Shown here in pieces: positions 1 through 64,000 of a DNA stretch of 64,000 nt. The stretch is from the NCBI GenBank assembly GCA_035578175.1, contig JAQMRL010000007.1:48494727-48558726 (forward strand), read 5' to 3'. Position numbers and translations under genes: made by a program. How positions within the stretch are numbered: position 1 is the stretch's first letter; each line of letters opens with the position of its first letter. Source of the DNA: Catonia carolina. Its lineage: Eukaryota; Arthropoda; Insecta; Hemiptera; Achilidae. The notes under the pieces are model-generated. The model worked only from the letters and a program-made list of their open reading frames with translations, was not told the DNA's origin and searched no databases.

Positions 1-19
1 TGATATTCTAGAAATGGCT

Positions 20-190
20 GGCCAGCCCGCTTGCATAGTGGTTAGTGCAACTGGCTTCTACACCAAGGTCCCAAGTTTGATTCCCAGTCAGGTCTGGCAT
101 TTCTTCATCACTCATTTTCATATATCATCATTCTCCACCATCTGCATTAGCAGAAATTGCAAACAGTCAGACATAAATCCAAAAAAAAAA
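20..190 (+). repeat. SINE-A copy 1, tRNA-derived, full length with TSD
   Basis: A tRNA-like head carries an A-box-like segment (TAGTGGTTAGTGCAACTGG) and a B-box-like segment, then the family body, a conserved 'TCTGCATTAGCAG' block and an A-rich tail. A perfect 13-bp target-site duplication, TCTAGAAATGGCT, flanks it at 7-19 and 191-203, showing retrotransposition. The peptide readable across it is not a gene. Confidence 0.92.
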
Positions 191-310
191 TCTAGAAATG
201 GCTAAGGGAATAAATTATTCACTATAAGAAATTGTGTATTTATTGTGTTATTTGGGGTGGAGTGTATTAAACAAGAATAATGGATTGTGATGAATGAAAT
301 GTTGAATAAA

Positions 311-477
311 ATTTTTTTTACATCTGACTGTTTAGCAATTACTGCTAATGCAGATAGTGAGAAGGATTACAGATGAAGATGAGCGATGAAAAAATGCCAA
401 ACCTGACCGGGAATCGAACCTGGCACCTAGGCATAGAAGCCAGTTTCTCTTACCACTATGCCATCGAACCAACCGTT
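311..477 (-). repeat. SINE-A copy 2
   Basis: Reverse-orientation copy: T-rich tail at the left, conserved tail block, then the B-box complement (GGGAATCGAACC) and the tRNA-like head near 470. More diverged than copy 1; target-site duplication not resolved. Confidence 0.88.
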
Positions 478-1049
478 TTGGACAGGAGTTCTCGGAAATC
501 AAAACAGATGGATAGGTTTGATTTTATTTTCATTCCATTTACTATATTCTCGATTGTTTGGAAAAATCAGACCATAGGTATAAAAACAGTTAGCACCTTT
601 GCAGTGAGTAAGTTAGTAATTGAATTGTGAATGGACAATATTGTTGGGCCGTTCAAAATAGTGTAATTACGGGACTGGTTTTGTATTATGTTAATAGTGC
701 ATGTGCATACATGTTGTAGCAGGTGATTGTAAAGAGGTAAACCATTATTTTGATTGTTAAGTGACTCAATTATAGACAAGTTTAGATTAAGCTTAGGTTT
801 TGTAATTAATTTAATTGAAGCACTCTAATTGTATTTTTTAGTAGTCTTAAGTTTGAAAATTTATTTTAATTACAAGTTGTGTCAATAAATAATTGTTACA
901 AGTTTTAAAAAATTTTTATTTTAACTTTTTATTTGTTAAACCCAGATGCTGAAAGAACCCTGGCATAGGTGTTACAATAATATAAAACATTATTTTAAAG
1001 GAAGCCCAAATCTGTTAATGCATGTAACCAAAAAAATAAATATACTTAC

Positions 1050-54579
<53,530 letters not shown>

Positions 54580-54631
54580 TATTCTTTAATTAAATGCTTA
54601 AATGCTGATGCATTGTACAAAATAACTGGCT

Positions 54632-57600
54632 GTAACAAAACAAAATATAATCCACACTTACATCAAATAATCAGTCACTTTTTATTTTAATTTTGTTCAG
54701 AGAAAATAAACACATATTATTCATTATCTAACCATGGAAAAACATTAACAACTTTTCATATGTCATTCAGCTCTGAATTTCAGCATACAAGAATTGAATA
54801 GTACAGTACTGGTGCAATGCCAGCCATATCTGTTTTAGTGTGTCTAAACAGAACACACTCATTGGGTACATAACTGTATGGATGCCTGCACAAATATAAT
54901 AAAACATATTTACCTGTCACTACAAGCAACTTGTTCAAAAGCCTGCATCTTAAATTATTCCAGTTGTCACAAGCACAGCTAGGCAAATATATAAGAAAAT
55001 GTCATAAATAACAGCAAGCTTGTGGCCCACAAAAAAACTACAGCAAAATTATTGAAAGAACTAAATTTAAAATAAAATTTAAATACTGGATCCCGGTGAA
55101 CTACAATTCCTCATTACCGTATTTCACCAAGACAAACGTAACCGAATTAAATAACAAAAGTAAATAATTAATTCATCAAGTAAATAATAGTATTTATCAA
55201 TAAAATAAAAAAGGTTAAACCAATGAAAGATGACCCGAATACATTTTTAGATCATTAAGTAAAGTAATATTATGTTACAACAAAAACACAACGTAGATAA
55301 AACTCCAACAAATAACTGTACCAACCCCTATTCTAGTATCATTTTTATTTGAGGAAAAAACAACTAAATCACAAAATGAATAACACACAATCACTGGCCA
55401 CTAATACTACGGCAGACATAACCAATATTATCAAGACGACACCTGTGAATGGTACAGCTGAAGGAGAAACAGTAGGAAACTTCACAAATACAATTTATTT
55501 TATAATATTATTCTAAACGTCGAAAACAACACTAACCTCAACGAAACCTCACCCACCTACGAAATACCCTGATATGAAATCATAACGTTTGTTTGCTTCA
55601 GTGATACAGGTACTACTGCAACAACAGGCTTTGAATGTACGATAATAAAAGGGAAATTTTAGTTTAAAAATTATCCCACGTAAGTAATGTGATTAGAATA
55701 AACATTTTGAAAGAATTTCATTCGGCCTGATCGTATAGAAAATCCAATGTTTATAAAAATACATTCATAAGTCCATTTAATGACTATTACAAGTTAATTG
55801 AACGTTAAAACATGGTGAAAAAATGGTATCACATTATTAAGTTAAACAAATATCATAAAACTTATCAAATATGTTTTACTGCAGCTCTTTATATTGAATG
55901 TAAAATGATAATACTGATAGCGAATCAAATATAAATATCACTATGAGACAATTATGAAATAGTGAAAGTTTTTGTAAAGATAAGAAATTAACGTAATTAC
56001 TGTTATTAAGCGCATCTATTAACGAAGCTCGTTGTTGTGGGAAAAAGAATAATTGGGTATACTTTTCAATGACATCTTTAACTGATAATGCCTTGCATAA
56101 AATAAATACCGAATACTTTGATATCGAAACTACCAACACTGATTGAAAGTCTGAAGTTCAGATTAGGGAGATTTGGTTTACGGTGTCTTTCACGCTGATG
56201 TATGGCGTTCGAAGACGTCAGCCGGTATATTAACTCCATCTTAATAAAGGTCGCGGGACTGGATTTGCTTAGAAAATTGTAGAATCTGAACATCTTGTAC
56301 TAAGACGTTCATTCTAGATGCAATTTTATTCTTCACATAAATTTCATTTCGTTACCTTAAATAATAAAAAAGATGTGGTACATGGGCTTGGAAGGGCGTG
56401 GTTTGAAAATGCAATAGACTAATAAGCAACTGGGGCTAAATTTTTTGGTTGCCATCTGTGGAAAAATTGTACTGTTTCTTAATCACAAATATGATTTAGT
56501 AGTTAGTATTCTATCTAAATCCCTGGAAGTCAAAAAAATTTTAGTGCGTTCCCTACCATCTTAATGAAATTTGTTTACTTATGTCCTACTGAGTTTGTAA
56601 AAGGGTTTCTACATTATAGGGTTTTTGAAACTTTCATTACTGAATTCATTATAGAGCTTACACATTATAGACCCTCAGAAATAAGGGTGGTTAGCCCTTT
56701 TTATTTAGGGCTACTGCAGTGTAAGTCATTAACAAAAAAAATTGTTGTTTCTGGGAAACAGTTTCTGATTTTTGCCTCAGTGTTTTACAAATCAGTAAAA
56801 ATTAAGAATTTTATAGCAAAAGAGAATAAATATTAAAGTTCCCAACAAATATTTCTTAGATCAATTTTCTTACTATTGTGGTACATACATGTATGTAAAT
56901 TCAGTAATGATTACATTTGGGGGAAAGGAAACTGTTTATCTATACAGATGAAACTACAACCTAAATTTGTACAGGTTAGTTTTATTTTATACGGGTTTAA
57001 GTTAACAAATATTTACTTAATATTAATAATAAAAAATTATAAAAAATAATAAAAAATGTGGTTTGTATATTTAATATACAAACCACAGTTATCAAATCCA
57101 TGACTAGTACCCTAGATTGTAGTAGGGTACGTTGTATTTCCCTCTAACTGCAATTATCAATTTGTGTAAATATTGATTGTATTAATTATAACAGCAGTTG
57201 ATGTAATGTGTTTTTTTCATGTAATGTTTAGTATGAGATAAAATATATTTATTTATTATAAAAGGAATAAAACTTACTTCTTCAATTCAGTATTTTCTGT
57301 CAACTACTTTATACGTAGTGTTTTGTTTTACATAAAATAAACTTTTAAACTAGTTAATAGAACAAAGTTTAATGTAAAAGTTAGCCTTTCATTTTTCTTC
57401 TAAGGATTGCTCTGTACTCTGAAACAGAGTAACTTTCAATTCTAAACAGGCTCTATTCATAGAGCCTATTTTAATAATTATTGATGTCTGATAACAAAAA
57501 TAATTTGTTGACATAAATGTAATTAATTTAGGACAAAATTAAAAACTGCAGTATATTATATTAGCCGCTGAACTTTTTCCATATGGTACATAACAAATCA

Positions 57601-58430
57601 AATACATGAAATTAATGTATTTTACTTTTTCAATTGAAAGAACTGTGCCATTAGTCCAATGTAGTAATCTAAATCTATAAATGTTATGGTCTTGTAATGC
57701 TTTCTTAAAATTTTAAGTGTTCCGTACACCCATTGAAAGATTTTTATAATTAAAGTAGTGTAATGCTTTATTGTTTCGATACTTGCAGTTTGTGGCACTA
57801 AAATTAGTTCATAGTTCCCTCCATATGTTAATTAATCACGACGGAGAAGTCAAATAAACGCGGGAGTACGAAGGGGGGTTGTTTTTATAATTTCTTTTAA
57901 CTTCGTTCGCAGTAATTAATAAAACATAAATAGCATTTGATCGACTCATGGGTAATAAAAAAATCTTAATAAAGTACTTATACTTTTATTGTTTCTAACA
58001 GATGATGCTGAAGAGAAAACAGAATATAAATAATTCAAATCAAATATTTTATAGTCTTTCTTCTACAGTACAGCTGAGCTTTGAGATTGGTTGCTGCTTT
58101 TCAAAAAGATAGGACAGAACAAATTAGACTAATGTCTGTAGTACAGCAATATGGACTACAGATGGCTCTGAATATTTGTAGAAATTATCTTGTAGTGTTA
58201 ATTAATAATAATAAATGCTTTAAAATCGTTAATTCTAAAGTCAAGAATAACTCAAAAAATTGATGTTCACCAATTCGTACTTAGGTCGTATGAATTAAAA
58301 ATAATTATTTTAATTTATACAATTTTGAAAATGTATCATTATAGTAAATATTATTATGAGAATATGCCAATATTCCTAACCATTTTTACTCAATACTGAT
58401 ACTTTTATGTTACAAAAATTTGTGAACAAA
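54632..58430. other. Region upstream of the Itpr coding start
   Basis: Expected to contain the Itpr first noncoding exon and promoter. A possible minus-strand exon ends at a CGTAG|GTGGGT donor near 55559; another donor-like site is near 56118. Also a 31-bp palindrome at 57057-57087 and a hairpin AGGCTCTA-TTCA-TAGAGCCT near 57449. No repeat recognised, in contrast with the introns. Confidence 0.45.
57057..57087. promoter_or_regulatory. 31-bp near-perfect palindrome with inverted TGTGGTT motifs
   Basis: TGTGGTTTGTATATT, one central T, then its exact complement (15-bp arms). Each arm starts with TGTGGT, the Runt-domain (Runx/Lozenge) consensus. Could be a dimeric binding site or a chance hairpin. 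Confidence 0.4.
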
Positions 58431-58433
58431 ATT

Positions 58434-58908
58434 AATTGATCTGCTTTGTAAACAACCGAGGTCACAGACAAAATTCCTGTCATTGTATTTGGGGATTCTG
58501 GGTAACATCAATATGGCGGGATTGGAAAGAGTTCATAAAAAAAACTGAGGAGGACTTAGGGCTTCCTAGAACAACAATACAATGCCTCGTCCTAAGAGAA
58601 ATGTAAGTATGAATTTAATCGTGTTTTGAATTAATCTCTCATAAATAACTAAAAAAACGTTCCTTAACTCATTCTTTATTAAATTTCATTATCCCAGTTA
58701 TTGTTTTCATTGTAGTGAGGCAGATTTTGTGCATCTTACGTCTTGTTACAGATGTGATAATGACAAAGCCGATGGGCCAAAAGAGTTGTCACAATGGGAT
58801 ATTAAAGTTTTTTGGATGAAAAAAAGCCCTGTTAGAGCCGGTGTCGATAATTTCATAGCCGAATTTCAATTACCGATGTATTCTTGTATGTACAGTTATT
58901 TATTCTAA
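58434..58908 (+). other. Candidate plus-strand gene start / unassigned open frames
   Basis: Two possibilities share this DNA. First, ATG at 58582 gives MPRPKRN and then a perfect donor AAT|GTAAGT at 58603; the next exon would be elsewhere. Second, an ATG-less frame is open from about 58437 to 58602 and, after a 113-bp intron (acceptor CATTGTAG at 58715), continues in frame to a TAA at 58906-58908: HLTSCYRCDNDKADGPKELS, then QWDIKVFWMKKSPVRAGVDN and FIAEFQLP. It has a CX2C pair. I do not recognise the family. Divergent to Itpr. Confidence 0.3.
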
Positions 58909-59565
58909 ACTTTCGGCTCGTAATAAATTCAGTGAATTTTTTTAAGGTTAGTTTTATAGATCGTTGTCACGAGTTAGTGAAAATGTATGATCATTTTGAA
59001 AGCGTTTGTTAAATTATTATTTAAAATAAATAAAAATAATATATATTTAATTAAAAATTTAAAAACTAGTCTGAATTTAATTTTTTGTATTTTAAACCGA
59101 TAAAATTTAAGATTCTAAAACAAACCGCTAGATTACCTCTTGTGTCCGGTGTTTGTTTATTTAAGGTTATTTTTCGCGATTTGTCGCGAGTTAAATCATG
59201 CCTATTAATATTGTCAGAATGTTAGGAAAGGTTTTCGGTATGATGCAATAGTTATTTTAAGAAATCCTTTAATAATTAATTTGGTAATTACTGAAGAAAA
59301 TATACTATTGTTGCTAGTTGCAAGTTTTTCTGGTAATTTTATTTAACTAACCTTTATAAAATTCAAATTTGACAAGTCTAAATGTTTAAAATAAATAACT
59401 GCATTTTAAAGAATTTGTTGATTTTAAAAATTTGACTGAAATTATTGATACTGGCTCTAACAGAACTAATTTTCATTCAAAACATTAAAACTCTTGGCCG
59501 TTCAGCTTTGTCATTATCACGTCTGTAACTATATGAAAGATGTACAAAATGTACCTTATTTACAT

Positions 59566-59738
59566 TTTTTTTTTGTTTAACGTCTAACTTTTCTGCAATT
59601 ACTGTTAATGCAGACGGTGAAGGATGAAATGATTTATTGCAACGTATGAAAATATGCCGTGCCTGAATGGGATTCGAACCCAAAACCTCATGATGGGAGG
59701 CGAGCACATTACCAACTATGCCAATGCGGCCGGCCTAA
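59566..59738 (-). repeat. SINE-A copy 7 (diverged head)
   Basis: T-rich tail, TTAATGCAGACGGTGAAGGA, GGGATTCGAACCC B-box complement, GCCGGCC head. Head differs from the other copies, perhaps a subfamily. Confidence 0.82.
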
Positions 59739-60097
59739 TTTACAATGAAAACAATGACTGAAATGTATAAATTAAGTAAAATATCAAGCATTTCTGAGAT
59801 TTTTAATTGATTTTTTTTTTAAACTAAACAAATTAAAATTTCATGTAGAAACTTTTGTGTGTAGAACGTTTTTCTGTTTTAATAAACATTACCATAAAGG
59901 CCAGAATCTTGTTGATTAATTCTTTATTGGGTAATTTTGAATTACAAGTTTATTAAAAAACGCCATTTTGGTTATATATGCAAATAAGTGGTTAAACTTC
60001 CTTCGAGCATTATCTGATTCAGATTTATTTAGATTTTATTGGTTTACTTGAACGTTAAATAGTATTGCCACAGTTTTTCTAGTATAGTCATCTGGAT

Positions 60098-60272
60098 TTT
60101 TTTTTTTTTTGGTTTAACATCCGACTTTTTGCAATTACTGCTAATGGAGACAGTGCAGAAAGGTGATAGATGAAAATGAGTGATGAAAAAATGCCAGACC
60201 TGACTGGGAATCGAACCTGACACCCCGGCGTAGAAGCCAGTTGCGCTAACCACTACGCCAACGGGTTGGCTA
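60098..60272 (-). repeat. SINE-A copy 8
   Basis: Full reverse-orientation copy with GGGAATCGAACC and AACCACTACGCCAACGGGTT. Its head abuts the head of copy 9. Confidence 0.88.
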
Positions 60273-60400
60273 GTCCATCTATCACGCGGTCTTGGGTTCG
60301 AATCCCACTCGGGCATGGCATTTTTTCATACGTTACAAAAATTCATTTCATCCTTCACCGTCTGCATTAGCAGCAATTTGCAAAACAGTCGGACGTTAAA

Positions 60401-60440
<40 letters not shown>
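60273..60440 (+). repeat. SINE-A copy 9 with a 39-base A tail
   Basis: Head TCACGCGGTCTTGGGTTCG, AATCCC, tail block ACCGTCTGCATTAGCAGC, then an uninterrupted A tail (about 60402-60440), which suggests a young copy. It resembles copy 7 in its head. Confidence 0.88.
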
Positions 60441-60442
<2 letters not shown>

Positions 60443-60796
60443 GTCCAACTAGATGAAGGCTGTAATCATTTCTTTTATTTTCATTTGATTGCTATACTAA
60501 ACTTTAATAAGTAACTCTTGTTTTTAAAAATAAATTGTAGGCCTGTGTTTTTATAGTACAAAAAATTTTATTTTGTACTTAATCTAAGAAAAAAGTTTTT
60601 ATAATACTTGTAGGTTTAATTAATTGATATTTTTTGTGATGTATTTCCTTAGTTCATTAGTAAATTTTTGTAATAATTCCCTCTACTTAAATATAAGACA
60701 AGTATTATTAATCTAATTATTTTTTTTACTAATATTATAAAAATGTAATGTTTGTAATCTCAGAAAGTACCCTACTGATGTCAATTTTTTTCCCCA

Positions 60797-60902
60797 GTCA
60801 GGTCTGGCATTTTTTCATCACTCATCTTCTTGTATTATCCTAATCACCATCTGCATTCGCGGCAATTGTAAAACAGTCTTGACGTAAAACAAAAAAAAAA
60901 AG
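60797..60902 (+). repeat. SINE-A copy 10, 5'-truncated
   Basis: Begins in the post-B-box region (CAGTCAGGTCTGGCATTTT), tail block CATCTGCATTCGCGGC, A-rich end. Confidence 0.82.
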
Positions 60903-62029
60903 TTGAAAGCGAAGAGGTTTCTGAGTAACAATGGCAATATTATTAGGTAGTGCTGCATTACCTAATTTTTAAATTTAAAAAAAAATATTTATTATTGATA
61001 AAACAGTTTTTTTTAAAAAAAAAAAATTTTTTAGGTTAAGGTTAATTCTCTTATAGTATCTGTTTTATTATTACAATGTGTTGTATTATGCAGATATGGG
61101 ACAATTCAAAACCGTTCTACAATAAAACATGATTCTACCCTCTATTTTTGAAATATTATTTATGTGACAGATGTCTAGAAAATAATGTCATATCTAGTTT
61201 TTGCATAAAAATTATGTGAACTGTCCAAAAATCTTGATAGATCGTACCATTTTAAAACAAATAAATTTTACCTCATTTTTTACGACATATTCAGGTCGTA
61301 TTTATCTTCTTCCACTTGTGATTCATACTAATTCAACAATATTCGTGTATTTTTAGTACTAATTTATTTTATTTGTAGTCAAGATTCAAGATTGCTTTCA
61401 ACATGTAAGGTTGTATGAGAACTTAAATGCTTTAAATTTAGTTTTCTGTGAAGCGTAGTAAGCAGGGAGTTGTTTGTCATTAATATAGCCTATGGTAAAG
61501 AAATCGTCTATAACTGGCTTTATTTACATGAAAGTAATTTTTTTTATAAATGTAATGTACTGTTACTAAAATGTATGTAAATTTTAACCATTATGTACAA
61601 AAATGCGAGTTATTTATTTTTATAAGTACTATTTAATATATTTAAAATTTTGTAGTCACAAGAATATTTTTATTTTATTAATGAAATAAGTAAATAAACT
61701 AATTAATTGATGTTTTAATTTATTGTTTTTGGCTTAGGTAAGATGGAATTGTTTCTTATCCATTAGATAATTAATCAAATAAAATTACATCTGTTTTCCT
61801 CATGATAAATGTATTTTACCATAAAATAGATAATTTCATCCCTTTTGTAAAATATTTTCCTGTGTATTGTTTAAAATTTATATAATATAGCAAAAACAAG
61901 CTGATAAAAGTGTTCATGCTATATTTTTATATGATAACTGATGATAGGTATACATTATATCTGAAAGGACCTTTTTTAATCAAGTGGGAGTCATCTTTTG
62001 TGTATTTGGTGGTTTTTTTATATATTATA

Positions 62030-62645
62030 CCGGTTGTCCCGGGACTTGTTCCCCAAACTTCAGGGACTGGGATTTTAAGAAACAATTTAGCCTGATAATT
62101 ATTGTTCTCTTAATCTACAAACTTGATTTAATAAATAAAAACCGTAATTAATTGCTTTTAATGGAATTGAAAACTGACAAAAACTTATCAGCCGGCATTA
62201 TGTTGGGCATTATGTTGTTAAGAGTACTGCAGAGCAATTTTTTGCTATTGCTCGATTGTTTAACAATGGATTTTTAAAAATAAGGTGTCGTTTTATACAA
62301 AACAAAATTGTTAAAAATATTCATAATGAGTAAAATTTTGATAAAATTAATAATTTCAAAGATATGAAAGATTAAACAATTAAAATGGCAGCTATTTTCA
62401 AATTTTTATAGCTGACATTTTCAAATTGTTTTTAGGATATGACACTAGTCTTTGATTTACCAAATTTCATTAAAATAAATTAACCTGTTTCTAAAATATA
62501 ATTTATTAAATGAAAAACACAAAATGGTGGCCAGTAGAAAAACTAAGCGAATTAGGACTTATGTCTGTGTGTGAATTTTTTTTGCTTATTTTGTTATCAT
62601 AAATCAGTTCCTTAAAGTTTGGGGAACGTGTCCTGAAACACCAGG
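62030..62645. mobile_element. 616-bp MITE with about 40-bp TIRs and TA target
   Basis: TA|CCGGTTGTCCCGGGACTTGT at left and the complement of TA|CCTGGTGTTTCAGGACACGT at right; both then share TTCCCCAAACTT. No ORF. TA flanks suggest Tc1/mariner. Confidence 0.75.
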
Positions 62646-64000
62646 TATAATTTCATCCTTTTGTATTCAAATTAGTTCTTGCCATTGAATCATTCTCATT
62701 TTTGTAAGGTTTTATTATTGTTGAACCTTTCAAATAAACTGTATACAAATGGCAGGATAAAGTGGAAGGAAAATAATTGGTTAAGTTTTGGGTTATTTAC
62801 TGTACTGTCCCCTCCCCAAATTCATTTTACAATTACATCTCCGATATATGGGATAGCTGAAATTGAATTCAATGTTTTTGTGAAGTTACATTAATATTTT
62901 ATAAAGTTCGCATTTTGTTTGCACAATCATAACAGCCATACTTAGTAAGATGTTTTAATTTTTACATCATCCTTTTCTAACAGCATTATAAAGTGGGTAT
63001 AGTTTTTAATCCCTTTAGTTTTTATTGATCCAATCTTGTCCATTTAAATTAATAATCAATTTTGTGATTACTGTATTAATATTTCTGTAGATATAGAACT
63101 TACGACAATGAAGGAAATTGTAGTTTTTAGCAATATTGGTTAAACCAAAACATCAAATATTTTATATGAAATTTTATTTTTGTGTTGTTTATTAAAATTG
63201 TTTTATTTTTGTGCTTGTCGTAAAAATCTTAATAAGATTTTTTTATATTGTTAAATTATTGATACACGTGTAAATAAGGAATGGTTTTTTTATTTATTTA
63301 AATTTTATTTTCATGAGTATTTATTTCTCATCAGATTGCTTTTGATCACTTAAGCTAATTAATCGTCATCATTCATTCAGAATCATAATGATGCTTACAT
63401 TTTTATAATTAAGTAGTTTAATGTTTAAATAGTGAATTTTTAAAAATTTATTTTAAACTTTCAGTGGTGATTAATGTGAATAATATTTTTTCATAAGTCT
63501 CAATGATTATGATAAAATGAATTGTTTAAGTAGGAATTTTAAAGTTTTGATCAAAAATAGTATTTTTAATTTTTTTTTTGTTATAGGTTCTTTTGTTCAT
63601 TTCTTTTAAGTAATTTTGTATTACAAAATACCTGGTAATATTAAAAAATTAGCATTTACAGTACAATTTGAAACGTATTGAATTGTAAAAATTTTTTATT
63701 TAACATTTTTTTGTCGTTCAAAAGTTTTTGGTTTTAGATTGTAGTTGTGGTTTCAACGTATTCACTTTTCATTCTTTTCAAAATCGCTTTTGATTTTGTA
63801 CTATAGTTATATAAGTATCAGAATAAATGTGAAAACACTAATAGAACTTTGTGTAGTTGTAATTCAATTATAGGTAGAGTGATGCATCTATGATACAGGC
63901 TTTTAACTTCTGATTAGAATAATATTTTTAATAAAGTCCAGTATGGTGTTAGAAATAGAATTGTAAGTGTTTGAATACTTTATATCAGTCAAATTAAACT

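Larger units (their letters stand above)
1..1049 (-). other. Start of Itpr intron 22 (incomplete), with two SINEs
   Basis: No further Itpr exon was recognised on the minus strand here; the next expected coding segment must lie left of the window. The interval holds two oppositely oriented copies of the same tRNA-derived SINE, otherwise AT-rich sequence without recognisable content. Confidence 0.7.
58910..64000. other. Mostly anonymous AT-rich sequence with SINEs and one MITE
   Basis: Besides the SINE-A copies at 59.6-60.9 kb and the MITE at 62030-62645, no open frame with recognisable protein motifs was seen on either strand. It may be intron of the candidate gene beginning near 58.5 kb. Confidence 0.5.

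Noticed and set aside
14..205. Short ORFs over tRNA-like sequences (e.g. 14-205, 49805-50035, 60044-60316) and possible tRNA genes
   Set aside because: A- and B-box-like segments are present, but they continue into a shared SINE body, A tail and target duplications; no clean cloverleaf or terminator follows.
55376..55516. 46-codon ORF MNNTQSLATNTTADITN... with several N-glycosylation sequons
   Set aside because: Too short, no signal peptide or splice donor, and it overlaps the region where Itpr upstream exons are expected on the other strand. Chance cannot be excluded.
56564..56836. 90-codon plus-strand ORF
   Set aside because: No recognisable motif, no regulatory context; length is within chance for this composition.

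Overview
This is AT-rich eukaryotic DNA from an animal, almost certainly an insect. A hemipteran is my guess, but only from the general look of the repeats, so the species is not established. The reason is one very large intron-rich gene on the minus strand that encodes the amino-terminal 1,261 residues of an inositol 1,4,5-trisphosphate receptor (Itpr). I could place 22 consecutive coding exons, from the ATG at 54579 down to 1050. All join in frame through GT/AG splice sites, and the reading frame is intact throughout. All ten basic and tyrosine/threonine/glycine IP3-contact positions known from vertebrate receptors are present. The rest of the gene (regulatory half, membrane domain and pore) lies to the left of the window.

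The introns hold nearly everything else, and most of it is mobile DNA. Intron 5 contains an apparently intact and very young Ty3/gypsy-type LTR retrotransposon (38698-45045). Its two LTRs differ only by one base in a homopolymer. It has a gag ORF with a zinc knuckle, a complete pol ORF, and a canonical A AAA AAC slippery site at the gag/pol junction. Intron 16 holds a four-level nest: an RTE-like LINE fragment is split by a TIR element, which in turn contains a pogo/Tigger-like fossil and a Penelope-like element (PLE). The PLE has a GIY-YIG endonuclease remnant, an inverted tail copy and hammerhead-ribozyme motifs, and is itself split by a Helitron. Several other insertions can be dated relative to one another because they interrupt recognised repeats or keep target-site duplications.

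The remaining repeats are two main tRNA-derived SINE families, a third tRNA-like SINE, a roughly 1-kb family with short terminal inverted repeats present about ten times ('family A'), a second dispersed family ('family D'), and several MITEs (piggyBac-, Tc1/mariner- and hAT-like). To the right of the Itpr start (54.6-64 kb) lies mostly anonymous AT-rich sequence. It has a 31-bp palindrome, SINEs, one MITE and a weakly supported plus-strand candidate gene start near 58.4-58.9 kb. No rRNA, functional tRNA gene, CRISPR array or bacterial-type operon is present.
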